The position numbers and the translations under genes were made by a program. Under the pieces are notes generated by a model. That model did not search any database, was not told the origin of the DNA, and saw only the letters and a list, made by a program, of their open reading frames with translations. A stretch of 64,000 bases of DNA from G963666705 sp963666705 (GTDB lineage: Bacteria; Pseudomonadota; Alphaproteobacteria; CADEGL01): assembly GCA_963666705.2 (NCBI GenBank), contig CAXXKO010000022.1, positions 62,001-126,000 on the forward strand. The letters are read 5' to 3'. Below, in pieces: positions 27,348 to 36,697 of this stretch; position 1 is the first letter of the stretch; each line of letters starts with the position of its first letter.

Positions 27348-28544
27348 ATGGCGTTGAATTTGAGCGCGGCCGATACGGCCTTCCGCGACGAGGTGCGCGC
27401 GTTCGTCCGCGAGAGCCTGCCGCCGGAGATCAAGCGCAAGGTCGAGACCGACCAGCCGCTCGCCAGGGACGACTACCTCGCCTGGCAGCGGATCCTCTAT
27501 GAGCGCGGCTGGATGGCGCCGGCCTGGCCGGTCGAGCACGGCGGCACCGGCTGGACGCCGATCCAGCACTACCTCTTCGAGGAAGAGTGCCATGCGGGCT
27601 CGGCGCCCCGCATCGTCCCCTTCGGCGTCAAGATGCTGGCCCCCGTCCTCATGCGCTTCGGCAGCGAGGCGCAAAAGGGCTACTACCTGCCCCGCATCCT
27701 GGGGAGCGAGGACTGGTGGTGCCAGGGCTATTCGGAGCCGGGGGCGGGCTCCGACCTCGCGGCCCTCGGCACCCGCGCCGTGCGCGACGGCGACCATTAC
27801 CTGGTCACCGGCCAGAAGACCTGGACCACCCTCGCCCAGCACGCCGACATGATGTTCTGCCTGGTCCGCACCTCGGACGAGGGCAAGCGTCAGGAGGGCA
27901 TCAGCTTCCTTCTCATCGACATGCGCGATGCGGGCGTGACCGTGCGCCCCATTCGCACCTTCGACGGTGGGTGGGACATCAACGACGTGTTCTTCGATTC
28001 CGTGCGCGTGCCAGTCTCCAACCGGGTGGGCGAGGAGAACGAGGGCTGGACCTACGCCAAGTTCCTGCTCGGCCACGAGCGCACCAACATCGCCGGGATC
28101 GGCTGGTCCAAGCAGCGCTTGCGCGCGCTCAAGGACATCGCGGCGGCCGAGCGCCTGGGCGAAGGCGCCCTCCTCGACGATGCCCGCTTCCGTGGGCGCA
28201 TGGCCGAGGTGGAGATCGAGCTCCGGGCGCTCGAGACCATCGTCCTGGGCCTGATATCCGGCGAGGGCGCGGGCCGCCCGCCCGGACCCGAAGCCTCGCT
28301 CCTCAAGATCAAGGGCACCGAGATCCAGCAGGCGGTCACGGAGCTGGCGGCCGAGGCGATCGCCTACTACGCCGCCCCCTTCCCCTCGGCCGTCCAGGTG
28401 GACCTGCCGAACGAGCCACCGATCGGCCCCGACTACGCCGCCGCCATCGCGCCGCTCTACTTCAACTGGCGCAAGTCCTCGATCTACGGCGGGACGAACG
28501 AGATCCAGAAGAACATCATGGCCAAGTTCGTGCTGGGGCTGTAG
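27348..28544 (+). CDS. acyl-CoA dehydrogenase
   Basis: A 398-residue FAD enzyme introducing a double bond in an acyl-CoA thioester. Visible are the N-terminal helical domain, the middle-domain motif WWCQGYSEPGAGSDLAALGT, the GQKTWTTLAQHADMMF strand and the C-terminal IYGGTNEIQKNIMAKFVLGL that binds FAD. It closely resembles the protein at 40394-41593. Such FadE proteins often work as heterotetramers with a smaller partner, but no partner is next to it here. It diverges from the broken SDR upstream, with a 77-base gap that may hold both promoters. Confidence 0.9.
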   Translation: MALNLSAADTAFRDEVRAFVRESLPPEIKRKVETDQPLARDDYLAWQRILYERGWMAPAWPVEHGGTGWTPIQHYLFEEECHAGSAPRIVPFGVKMLAPVLMRFGSEAQKGYYLPRILGSEDWWCQGYSEPGAGSDLAALGTRAVRDGDHYLVTGQKTWTTLAQHADMMFCLVRTSDEGKRQEGISFLLIDMRDAGVTVRPIRTFDGGWDINDVFFDSVRVPVSNRVGEENEGWTYAKFLLGHERTNIAGIGWSKQRLRALKDIAAAERLGEGALLDDARFRGRMAEVEIELRALETIVLGLISGEGAGRPPGPEASLLKIKGTEIQQAVTELAAEAIAYYAAPFPSAVQVDLPNEPPIGPDYAAAIAPLYFNWRKSSIYGGTNEIQKNIMAKFVLGL

Positions 28545-28583
28545 GACACTCAACGAACGCCCGCCGCAAAGGAAGCCCGCCCC

Positions 28584-29069
28584 ATGCCCTCATTCGACAT
28601 CGTCTCGCGCACCGAGATCCCCGAGGTCGACAACGCGACCCAGGGCGCCATGCGCGAGATCGGCACGCGCTACGACTTCAAGAACAGCAAGTGCCGCATC
28701 GAGCGGGCCGAGGAGACTCTGACCATCCATGCCGACGACGACTTCAAGCTCAAGCAGTTCCAGGAGCTGCTGCGCGGCCACCTGGCGCGGCGCAAGGTGG
28801 AAGTGGGCGCCTTCGACTTCCAGACGCCGGAGCAGGCGTCGGGCAACACCCTGCGCCAGACCGTCGCCATCAGGCAGGGCGTCGACCGCGACATCGCCCA
28901 GCGCATCGTCAAGGCCGTCAAGCAGGGCAAGATCAAGGTCCAGGTCGCCATCCAGGGCGACGAGGTGCGCGTCTCGGGCAAGAAGCGCGACGACCTGCAA
29001 CAGGCGATCGCGCTTGTGAAGGGCCTCGAGTTCACCCAGCCCCTGCAATACGTGAACTTCCGGGACTGA
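28584..29069 (+). CDS. yajQ: YajQ-family nucleotide-binding protein
   Basis: A 161-residue cytoplasmic protein of the UPF0234/YajQ family: MPSFDIVSRTEIPEVDNATQ at the start, IGTRYDFKNSKC, and the end GLEFTQPLQYVNFRD. Family members have two ferredoxin-like domains and bind cyclic di-GMP or nucleic acid in some species. Length and motifs are normal. Probably a housekeeping gene unconnected to its neighbours. Confidence 0.95.
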   Translation: MPSFDIVSRTEIPEVDNATQGAMREIGTRYDFKNSKCRIERAEETLTIHADDDFKLKQFQELLRGHLARRKVEVGAFDFQTPEQASGNTLRQTVAIRQGVDRDIAQRIVKAVKQGKIKVQVAIQGDEVRVSGKKRDDLQQAIALVKGLEFTQPLQYVNFRD

Positions 29070-29076
29070 CCACCGC

Positions 29077-30270
29077 CTACGCCCTTGGCCGGCGCAACGG
29101 CGGGGTGATGCCGGCGGCGGCGAGGGAGAGGGCCAGCATCAGCGCGAACGCGGCCTCGTAGCTCCCCTGGGCGTCGAAGAGCACCGCGCCGGCATAGGCG
29201 CCAACACCGCCCGAGACATGGTGGATCATGGTGATGAGCCCGGTCAGGGCGCCGAGATGCGCGCGGCCGAACGCCTCGCGGGTGAAGATCACGGTGAGCG
29301 GCGCCGTCATCAGGAAGGTCGAGCCGTAGAGAAGCGCGAAGGCGACGACGGCGGGCGTGTCGTGGCTCGCCAGGATCAGCGCGAAGCCCGCGATCCGCAC
29401 CGCGAAGCAGGCGAGCATGGGCCACATGGGGCCGGAGCGGTCGCTCCATACCCCGGCGACGATCACGCCCATGAGGCCGGTCAGGCCCATCAGCGCCAGG
29501 AGGTTGCCGGCGAGCAGCGCTTCGACGCCGCTGTCCTGGGCGAAGGCGACCAGGTGGGTGGCGACGAAAAAATCCTGGAACCCGCAGATCGAGAACACGG
29601 CCGCGAGCAGCCAGAAGCGCCGCGTGCGCGCGGCCTCGCCCATCCCCATCCCCGCGTCCGCCTCGGGCGCCGCGGCGGCGGCCGCGTGGTGGCCGCGGTC
29701 GTGGGCGATGGCGAGGATGACGACGGGGACCAGCACCAGGTTGACGATCCCGAGCCAGCCATAGACCGAGCGCCAGCCGACCTCGACGAGGACCACGGCC
29801 ATGGCGGCGATCATCACCAGCTGGCCGACGCTCATGCCCGAGATGGCCACCGCGGTGGCCAGGCCGGTCCGGCCCGGGAACCAGCGGCTCACCATCACGC
29901 CGATGGGGACGATCGACGCCACGCCGCTTCCCATCGCGAAGACCCCGCCATAGAGCACGAAGGCCTGCCACGGGGCCGTGACCGTGCCCATCAGGCCGAT
30001 GCCGAGGGCGCTGGCCGCGAGCCCACCGCCGAGGACGAGCCGCGGGCTGAAGCGGTCCGCGAGCCGCCCGGAGACGAACATGCAGCCGGCGGAGACGGCG
30101 AAGAACGCGGCCACGGCGAGGCCGAGGGTGCCGCGGCTCCAGCCCAGCTCCTCCGCCATGGGCTTCAAGGTGAGGCCGATGGCGAAGCGCGAGCCGCCAG
30201 CGACGAAGAGCACAAGGAACCCGGCCGCCAGCACCGCCGCGGCGCGGCCCGTCAAGCCTCGTGGCAGCAT
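29077..30270 (-). CDS. major facilitator superfamily transporter
   Basis: A 397-residue inner-membrane protein with about 12 hydrophobic segments. The loop after segment 2 reads SGRLADRFSPRLVLGGG, the MFS motif A, and the N-terminal half carries ELGWSRGTLGLAVAAFF, common in monocarboxylate/oxalate-type MFS carriers. The central loop (about residues 185-205) is Ala/His-rich. The substrate is unknown. It is convergent with yajQ, with stops only 7 bases apart. Confidence 0.85.
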   Translation of the reverse strand: MLPRGLTGRAAAVLAAGFLVLFVAGGSRFAIGLTLKPMAEELGWSRGTLGLAVAAFFAVSAGCMFVSGRLADRFSPRLVLGGGLAASALGIGLMGTVTAPWQAFVLYGGVFAMGSGVASIVPIGVMVSRWFPGRTGLATAVAISGMSVGQLVMIAAMAVVLVEVGWRSVYGWLGIVNLVLVPVVILAIAHDRGHHAAAAAAPEADAGMGMGEAARTRRFWLLAAVFSICGFQDFFVATHLVAFAQDSGVEALLAGNLLALMGLTGLMGVIVAGVWSDRSGPMWPMLACFAVRIAGFALILASHDTPAVVAFALLYGSTFLMTAPLTVIFTREAFGRAHLGALTGLITMIHHVSGGVGAYAGAVLFDAQGSYEAAFALMLALSLAAAGITPPLRRPRA

Positions 30271-30299
30271 CGGCTGGAATTCAACTGCATTAAATCAGG

Positions 30300-30475
30300 A
30301 GACACGCCCCGGCCCTCATGCTTCGACAGGCTCAGTATGAGGGCCTCACCCTGAGCCCGCCCACCGCCCGGCCCTCATGCTTCGACAGGCTCAGCACGAG
30401 GACCTCACCCTGAGCCTGCTCACCCACCCAGCCCTCATCCTGAGCCTGTCGAAGGACGAAGGGTGAAGATCATGA
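30300..30475. repeat. REP-like family B repeat cluster
   Basis: At least three units of the CTTCGACAGGCTCAG / CTGAGCCTGTCGAAGG type with CCCTCATGCTTCGAC spacers, between the MFS gene start and the end of the next SDR gene on the same strand. The longest uninterrupted family B array in the window. Confidence 0.78.
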
Positions 30476-30497
30476 CTGGTCCTTACGATAGCAGATA

Positions 30498-31310
30498 CTA
30501 ATCCCCGTAAGGCCCCACACAGCCCGCGACGAGGCCGCCATCGACCACCAGCTCGGCGCCCGTCACGTAGCTGGCCTCGTCCGACGCGAGGTAGAGGGCG
30601 GCGTGGGCCACGTCCCAGGCATCGCCGAGGCGGCCCAGGGGAACGTGGCGCGAGAGGTCGGCGACGAGGGTATCGACATCGCCGTCGCCCATGTCGCGGG
30701 CGATGCGGTCTATGGCCGGAGTCACCAGGAAGCCGGGGCAGATGGCGTTGCAGCGGATGCCCGAGCGGGCATGGCCGAGGGCGACCGAGCGGGTGAGCTG
30801 GATGAGCCCCGCCTTGGCCGCCTCGTAGCCCGCTTGCTGCTGGCCGAGGTAGCGCAGGCCGGCGATCGAGGCGAGGTTGACGATCGCGCCCCCGCCCTGG
30901 CGCTTCATCACCGGCAGCACGTGCTTCAAGGTGAGGTAGGCGGTCTTGAGGTTGAGGGTGAGCTGGGCGTCCCAATCCGCCTCGCCGATCTCCACCGGCC
31001 CGCCCATGACGCTGCCGCCCACATTGTTGAAGAGGACGTCGATGCGCCCGAATCGCTCGACACAGGCGGCGACGGCCGCCGCCACCTCGTCGCTCCGGGT
31101 CACGTCGCAGCGGTGGACGGCGCAGGCCCCGCCCTCCTCTTCGATGGTGCCTCGCGTCGCCTCCGCCGCCTCGAGATCGATATCGACGCCGAAGACACTC
31201 GCCCCCTCGCGGGCGAACAGCACGGCCGTGGCGCGGCCGTTGCCCCAGCCCGGGCCGACCGCGCCCACGCCCGTGATGAAGGCGACCTTGTCCGCCAGCC
31301 GCTGCCCCAT
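30498..31310 (-). CDS. SDR-family oxidoreductase
   Basis: A 270-residue classical SDR. The cofactor motif is widened to FITGVGAVGPGWGNGRATA instead of TGxxxGxG, a notable variant. NNVGG, the catalytic serine in IVNLASIAGLRYLG and the active-site YEAAK are present. The C-terminal segment YVTGAELVVDGG is standard. The open frame starts at 31367, but ATG 31310 fits the family N-terminus (MGQRLADKVAFITG). The substrate is unknown. Confidence 0.87.
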   Translation of the reverse strand: MGQRLADKVAFITGVGAVGPGWGNGRATAVLFAREGASVFGVDIDLEAAEATRGTIEEEGGACAVHRCDVTRSDEVAAAVAACVERFGRIDVLFNNVGGSVMGGPVEIGEADWDAQLTLNLKTAYLTLKHVLPVMKRQGGGAIVNLASIAGLRYLGQQQAGYEAAKAGLIQLTRSVALGHARSGIRCNAICPGFLVTPAIDRIARDMGDGDVDTLVADLSRHVPLGRLGDAWDVAHAALYLASDEASYVTGAELVVDGGLVAGCVGPYGD

Positions 31311-31755
31311 GGCCCCCTCCCCCGTTTCCAGCCGGTGATGAAGATAGCATGTCGGGCGCTTGACCACATTGGGCGGGGACGCCTCGGTAATGCCTCAGTT
31401 TGAGATAAGACGTGCTGAAAGCACGGAGCGGTTTCCAATGCCTGCCTGCCGCTTGAAAGCGGATGCGATCGGGCAGGGCATTCTGGTCGGCTCGTAGCCA
31501 TTGTTCGTCTGTTGCCCTTTCCAACCCCGTGAGCGCGAGCCTTGCCCGCGCGTATCATCGAGCGCCCCGCGGCGCGGGCTCCTCCCAGCCGGCTCCTCCT
31601 AGAATGTCCCATGGGCCATCATCACCCAGGCCGTGCGCGATCCTGTTGGCCAGAGAGATGGCGGCGATCTTCGGCGATCGGCGTTGCGGGAACTTGGCAA
31701 GCCGGGGCCTGGACGTATAACCAATTTTCTCGACCCGCCGTGGTGGTGACAGGCT
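31311..31755. other. intergenic region, no supported gene
   Basis: About 445 bases between divergent genes. The few open frames overlap in several frames and resemble no family. A promoter for each side is expected here, but no convincing -35/-10 pair was identified. Confidence 0.4.
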
Positions 31756-33339
31756 ATGCGCGGCGCGCTATCGTGGTGCCTTCCCCGGGGAGAGGGGCCG
31801 CTAATCTTGTTTCGTACACTTTGCGCGGCACTTTGTCTGATTGGCTGGTTTTTGCTCGGCTCCGTGGCGCATGCCCAGGACGCCGACGGCGACGGCCTGA
31901 CGGACGCCCAGGAAGCGGTGCTCGGCACCAATCCCAACGACCCCGATTCCGATAGCGACACTGTCCCCGACGGCGTCGAGGCGCCCGATACGAATGGCGA
32001 CGGCACGCCGGACGCCCTCGATTCCGACGGCGACGGGATCCCCGATGTTCTCGATCAGGATGACGACAACGACGACATCGCCACCTTCGAGGAGGTCGGA
32101 CCGGACCCCGACAATCCGATCGATACGGACGGGTCGGGGCCGCCCGACTATCTCGACACTGATTCGGACGACGACGGCGTTCCCGACATCGTCGAAGGGT
32201 TCCAGGATGCCGACGGCGATGGCCTGCCGGATTTCCGCGACCCGGACGATGACGATGACGGGCTCCTGACCTTCGAGGAAGCGGGCGGCGATCCGAACAA
32301 CCCGGTCGACAGCGACGGCGACGGCACCCCCGATTACCGCGACACGGATTCCGACAACGACGGCCTGTCCGATCAGGCCGAGGGCAATATCGATCACGAC
32401 AGCGACAGCATCCCCGACTACCGGGACGCGGACGATGACGGTGACGGGGTGCCGAGCGCCGAAGAAGCCGGCGCCGACCCGGCGGCGCCGCGGGATACGG
32501 ACGGCGACGGCACCCCCGACCATCTCGACACCGACGACGACGATGACGGCGTGGCGACGGCCGACGAGGCCGGCGCCGACCCGGCCAACCGGCCCGACAT
32601 CGACGGCGACGGCATTCCCGACTACCGGGACATGGACGATGGCACCCGCCCCGGCGACGATCCGGACGACGATGGGCTCACCAATGCCGAGGAAGCCACG
32701 CTGGGAACCGACCCCGACAACCCGGACACCGACGGCGACACCATGCCCGACGGCCGCGAGGTGGCTTACGACGCTTTCTATGTCAAGGGCGACCCGAAGA
32801 ACCCGGACGACGACTATGACTGGATCCCGACCGAGGACGAGGTCGGCGGCGACCCCGACAATCCCCGCGACACGGATGGCGACGGCGTTCCCGATTTTCT
32901 CGATCTCGAGGATGATGGGGATGGCATCCCGACCATAGACGAGGTCGACCCGACGACCCATGAAGCGCTCGACAGCGACAATGACGGCAGGCCGAACCAC
33001 CGCGATGCCGACGACGACAACGACTGCATCCCGACCCGGGAGGAAGGCGCTATCGACCCGGACCATGACGGCATACCCAACTATCTGGACACGGACAGCG
33101 ACGGTGACGGGGTGTCGGACCAGGAGGAGGGGCGTGCCGACGTCGACGATGACGGCGTTCCGGACTGGATCGACGGGGATGCCCAGGGCAATGGAGGGCT
33201 AATCTGTGTCCAGGTCCGCCTGATTCCGCTCGATATTCTGCTCGAGCGCCTCCGGGGCTGGCCCTGGTGGTGGTGGGGCGCGTTCTTCTTCCTGATCGTG
33301 CTTGGGTGGGCCGGCTTCAGGTGGCGGCGCGGGCGGTAG
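31756..33339 (+). CDS. secreted Asp-rich calcium-binding repeat protein with C-terminal membrane anchor
   Basis: A 527-residue protein. A signal peptide (about 1-40, ending SVAHA before QDADGDG) is followed by about 420 residues of thrombospondin type 3-like repeats (units such as DSDGDGIPDVLDQDDDND and DTDGDGTPDHLDTDDDDDG). These are very acidic and predicted to bind many calcium ions. Near the end come a conserved-looking QVRLIPLDILLERLRG, a tryptophan cluster WPWWWWGAFFF, one membrane helix and the basic tail RWRRGR. The layout resembles a sorted and anchored surface protein. ATG 31756 or TTG 31807 (after GAGAGGGG) could be the start. Confidence 0.75.
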   Translation: MRGALSWCLPRGEGPLILFRTLCAALCLIGWFLLGSVAHAQDADGDGLTDAQEAVLGTNPNDPDSDSDTVPDGVEAPDTNGDGTPDALDSDGDGIPDVLDQDDDNDDIATFEEVGPDPDNPIDTDGSGPPDYLDTDSDDDGVPDIVEGFQDADGDGLPDFRDPDDDDDGLLTFEEAGGDPNNPVDSDGDGTPDYRDTDSDNDGLSDQAEGNIDHDSDSIPDYRDADDDGDGVPSAEEAGADPAAPRDTDGDGTPDHLDTDDDDDGVATADEAGADPANRPDIDGDGIPDYRDMDDGTRPGDDPDDDGLTNAEEATLGTDPDNPDTDGDTMPDGREVAYDAFYVKGDPKNPDDDYDWIPTEDEVGGDPDNPRDTDGDGVPDFLDLEDDGDGIPTIDEVDPTTHEALDSDNDGRPNHRDADDDNDCIPTREEGAIDPDHDGIPNYLDTDSDGDGVSDQEEGRADVDDDGVPDWIDGDAQGNGGLICVQVRLIPLDILLERLRGWPWWWWGAFFFLIVLGWAGFRWRRGR

Positions 33340-33370
33340 CGTACTCAGCTTCGTAGGCGTACGGCGTCGA

Positions 33371-33520
33371 TAGAGCGTTTCCAGTTCGACTGGAATCGCT
33401 CCAGGGCGCAAGGCGGCCCGCCGGTCGCCCGGCGCGCCCGCGTAGGCGCGGACCACTTGGTCCGCTGCCGCGAGCGACAAAAAGGGCTAGAGTGGGTCCG
33501 ATCTAAGCGGAACCGCTCTA
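33371..33520. repeat. family C inverted-end repeat, copy 1
   Basis: 150 bp bounded by TAGAGCGTTTCC and GGAACCGCTCTA (imperfect inverted ends). The body contains CGCAAGGCGGCCCGCCGG, GCGCGGACC and TTGGTCCGCTGCCGCGAGCG. Copies lie at 38201-38350, 42791-42939 and 61562-61710. It lies 31 bases downstream of the Asp-rich protein gene. The remaining bases to 33699 show no feature. Confidence 0.85.
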
Positions 33521-33699
33521 GTCGTCAGCCGAATGGCGTCGTGAGCCAAACCTCTATCTGTACGGGCAGGTCGAGAAAAGTCCGAGCTGGGTCACGAGCG
33601 GTCGTGGATACAGGCGAGCCTCATCACCTGGGCCTCGCCCCCGCGCTCGAGGGGCCCGCGCCGCGGCGACCTGGGTTGAAAGGTCGAAGCCGCCGGTGT

Positions 33700-34569
33700 T
33701 TACGGCTTGGGCCTGCCGTCGCTGGATTCGGAGCCTTGGCCGATGAAGCTCGTCCCGGTGCCTTGAGGCTGCATGTCGAGCGGGCCCGCGCCGGGCACCT
33801 GCATCTGGTCGCCGGCGGGGAGGGCCGCGTTGCCTTGCGGCGCGCTGGGTAACGCCCCGTCATCCAGGGCGGCCAGCGGGTCCGGGTTGATCAGCGATTG
33901 GAGGGCCGCTTCCGCCTCCGAGCCCATCCCGGCTCCCTGCGAGGCGCTCGAGGCGCCCGCCCCGGTGTTCGACGTGCTTTGCGTCTCGCCGTCGCCTTGG
34001 GACTGGGTCTCGAGCGGATCCGGGTTGTGGAGGCGAACATAGATCACATCGACCAGCGAGAAGTCCATGCCCGGGAACTGCTCCTTCAGCATCCCCTCCA
34101 CCATCGCGATGTTCTGGCCGATCGCTTGGGCATCGGCTGCGCTGAAGGTCCGCTTCTCGGGCTCTTCGCCGCCGTTACCGCCGCCGTCACCATCGGGGGC
34201 CGGATTGACGACATCGTCCCTGTTGCCTTGACCCTGAACACTGAACCCGGAGCCCTTTTCGATCTCGAAACCTTGCTCGGACCATTCCGTCAGGGACGCT
34301 TCCTGCTGCTGCTCCGAACCCACACCGGGCGCGATCGGCGAAGGCCCGTCCTTGTGGCCAACCGGCTTGTCGGCGCCCAGGTGGTTGATTGCCTTTACGG
34401 CGATTCTACCATTTTTTGGTTTATCGAACGAGCGTGACGTGTCGCTGTTCAACGTGGCCCAAACCTCGAATTGTGGGGATTCGACCGACTCGGGCCCGGC
34501 CGCGATTTTCGCGAGGCGCGAGTCAACCGGTAGCGGCGACCACCAGGGCGTCGACGGCGAGGCAGCCAT
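33700..34569 (-). CDS. uncharacterised low-complexity protein
   Basis: An open frame of 289 codons that matches no family I know. The first 16 codons overlap the end of the acyl-CoA synthetase, so the true start is probably further in (for example a TTG near 34447). The only fold-like part is about residues 140-185 (FSAADAQAIGQNIAMVEGML, KEQFPGMDFSLVDVIYVRLH). The rest is rich in Gly, Ser, Gln and Pro (PQGTGTSFIGQG) and looks disordered. Codon use resembles real genes, but the evidence is limited to frame length. It could be an appendage or secretion-related protein. Confidence 0.45.
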   Translation of the reverse strand: MAASPSTPWWSPLPVDSRLAKIAAGPESVESPQFEVWATLNSDTSRSFDKPKNGRIAVKAINHLGADKPVGHKDGPSPIAPGVGSEQQQEASLTEWSEQGFEIEKGSGFSVQGQGNRDDVVNPAPDGDGGGNGGEEPEKRTFSAADAQAIGQNIAMVEGMLKEQFPGMDFSLVDVIYVRLHNPDPLETQSQGDGETQSTSNTGAGASSASQGAGMGSEAEAALQSLINPDPLAALDDGALPSAPQGNAALPAGDQMQVPGAGPLDMQPQGTGTSFIGQGSESSDGRPKP

Positions 34570-36607
34570 CCGGGCCGGCGATCACCGGATTCACGTCCAT
34601 CTCGGCCAGCACGTCGCCGAGGGTGGCGGCGAGGACCGAGAAGCGCGCCAACGCCTCAGCCACCGCATCCAAATCGGCGGCGGGCGCGCGCCGCACCCCA
34701 TCGAGAAGCGCTGCTCCCTTGAGGCGGCCGATGAGGCGGTGGGCCTCTTCCCTGCCGAACGGCGGTAGGGCGAAGGCCCGATCCTTCAGCACTTCGATAA
34801 AGATTCCGCCCAGGCCGACGAGGACCAGTGGGCCGAACTGGGCGTCCCGGACCATGCCGAAGGCAAGCTCGACGCCAGCGCCGGCCATGGGCTCGACCGT
34901 CACCCGCGGGCCGAGCCGGGCGGCCATCTCACCGTAGGCGGCCGCGAGCGCCGCCGGATCGGCGAGGCCGAGGCGCACGCCGCCCACGTCCGACTTGTGG
35001 TGGATGCCGGGCATCGCCGTCTTGAGGACCACGGGGAAGCCGATTCCGATGGCCGCCGCGCGCGCGGCTTCGCCATCCTCGGCCAGGTGCGCGGCGGCGG
35101 CGGGAACGCCGAAAGCCGCCAGCAGCGCCAAGCCTTCGGCCTCGTCCAGCGTGCCGCCGGCCGCGAGCCTCCCGCGCCAACGACCGATAACCGCGGCCGG
35201 CGGGGGTGCGGGCGGGCTCGGCGCTGGGCGCGCGCAATGGTCGCGGTAGTCCAGCATATGGCGGGCGGCGACCAGGGCCTCGCGCACGCCGTCGATCAGC
35301 GGCACCCCGGCGTCGAGCAGCTCGAGCGCCGTCTCCTGGTTCCCCACGCCCGAGAAGCCGGACATCACGAACACCGGCTTGGAGCCGCTGGCGGCGGACT
35401 TGGCCGCGTTCACGTATTCGGGGGCGTAGATATTCTGGTCCCGGATCTCGAAGCCGAACATGCCGAGGGCCGTCGCCGGGTCGTCCATCAGGCCATGGAG
35501 GCCGGCATGGGCGCGGGGGCCGTAGTCGGTGAAGGTGCTCCAGATATCCAGCGGGTTGCCGGCCTCGAACCCCGGCTCCAGATGCTCGGCGATCTTGGTG
35601 AGCGTCTCCGGCCCCATCTCGGCGAAGGGCAGGCCGATATCCTGGGCCAGGTCGACCACCAGCTCGCGCATGCCGCCCGAATCGAACATGCAGGCGAAGG
35701 CGCCGGCGGGCGGGCGCTTGGGCTGGGAGAACAGAAGGGCCGTCGCCGCCAGCTCGTCGAGGGTCTCGACGCGCAGGACCCCGTAGCTGTCGAAGAGGGC
35801 GCCAAAGGCGTCGTCGTTGCCGGCGAGGCCGCCCGAATGGGTCATGGCGTAGCGCGCACTCTCCTCCGTCCGCGCGATCTTCAGCGCGACCACGGGCACC
35901 TCCCGCTTGGCCGCCTTCTCGAGCGCGGCGACGAACGCCTCGGGCTCGCGGACCGTCTCCATGAAGAGGGCGATGACCCGCGTGGACGGCAAATCGAGCG
36001 CATAGTCCATGTAGTCGGCCACATGGCCGTTGATCTCCTGGCCTTGGGAGACGGCGAGGTTGTAGCGGTAGCGCGGGTCTTTGAAGCCCATCTCGAAGAA
36101 GATCGTGCCCGACTGGGCGAAGAGCGCGATGTGGCCCGCCTCCCCGCCCGTGAGGCCGGGGTCGAAGGTGGCGTAGAGGCCCGCCTCCTTGTTGGCGAAG
36201 CCGAGGCAGTTGCCGCCGCAGACGGGCATCGCCGCCGCGCGCGCCTTGCGCCTCAGGCGCTCCAGCAGCGGCGGGTCCGTGTCACCCTCCAGGTAGCAGC
36301 TCCCGAAGATGAGGCCGGCGCCGGCACCCCCCTCGATCGCGTCGTCGAAGGCCGCCTCGAGGCGCGCGTCGGCCATGCACATGATGACCAGGTCCGGGGG
36401 CGCGGGGAGTGCCGTGACCGAGGGGTGGCACGCCAATCCCTCGATCTCCTCGTACCGCGGGTTGACGAGATGGAGAGCGCCCGCGAACCCGTTGCGCCGC
36501 AGCGCGACCATGAGGGTATGGCCGGCGGCCCCGGCACGCGGCGACGCGCCGACGATGGCCACCGAGCGCGGCGCCAGCAGCGGCGTCATCCAGTGGCGGG
36601 CGCTCAT
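34523..36607 (-). CDS. acyl-CoA synthetase, ADP-forming type (acetate-CoA ligase family)
   Basis: A 694-residue protein with the fused alpha-beta layout of ADP-forming acyl-CoA synthetases. A CoA-binding Rossmann domain starts at RSVAIVGASPRAGAAGHTL, followed by succinyl-CoA-ligase-like flavodoxin domains with the phospho-histidine region YAMTHSGGLAGNDDAFG. The ATP-grasp domain from about residue 500 holds VVLKTAMPGIHHKSDVGGV. It would make acyl-CoA from acid, ATP and CoA. The frame continues upstream as an artefact; ATG 36607 is the family start. An inactivated paralogue lies at 61997-64000. It is likely part of the acyl-CoA cluster now separated from it by IS481. Confidence 0.88.
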   Translation of the reverse strand: MSARHWMTPLLAPRSVAIVGASPRAGAAGHTLMVALRRNGFAGALHLVNPRYEEIEGLACHPSVTALPAPPDLVIMCMADARLEAAFDDAIEGGAGAGLIFGSCYLEGDTDPPLLERLRRKARAAAMPVCGGNCLGFANKEAGLYATFDPGLTGGEAGHIALFAQSGTIFFEMGFKDPRYRYNLAVSQGQEINGHVADYMDYALDLPSTRVIALFMETVREPEAFVAALEKAAKREVPVVALKIARTEESARYAMTHSGGLAGNDDAFGALFDSYGVLRVETLDELAATALLFSQPKRPPAGAFACMFDSGGMRELVVDLAQDIGLPFAEMGPETLTKIAEHLEPGFEAGNPLDIWSTFTDYGPRAHAGLHGLMDDPATALGMFGFEIRDQNIYAPEYVNAAKSAASGSKPVFVMSGFSGVGNQETALELLDAGVPLIDGVREALVAARHMLDYRDHCARPAPSPPAPPPAAVIGRWRGRLAAGGTLDEAEGLALLAAFGVPAAAAHLAEDGEAARAAAIGIGFPVVLKTAMPGIHHKSDVGGVRLGLADPAALAAAYGEMAARLGPRVTVEPMAGAGVELAFGMVRDAQFGPLVLVGLGGIFIEVLKDRAFALPPFGREEAHRLIGRLKGAALLDGVRRAPAADLDAVAEALARFSVLAATLGDVLAEMDVNPVIAGPDGCLAVDALVVAATG

Positions 36608-36654
36608 TCGGCCGTCCCTTGGCCGCGGTAATGGCGCGCGCGCGACCGCTATGG

Positions 36655-36697
36655 CGCGGGCGCGCACCCCCTCACCCCGACCCTCTCCCCAAGGGGC
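36655..36697. repeat. family D repeat, partial copy abutting IS481
   Basis: GCGCGCACCCCCTCACCCCG and ACCCTCTCCCCAAGGGG match the end of the complete family D copies. The copy stops exactly at the IS481 left end, so the element inserted in or beside it. Confidence 0.65.
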
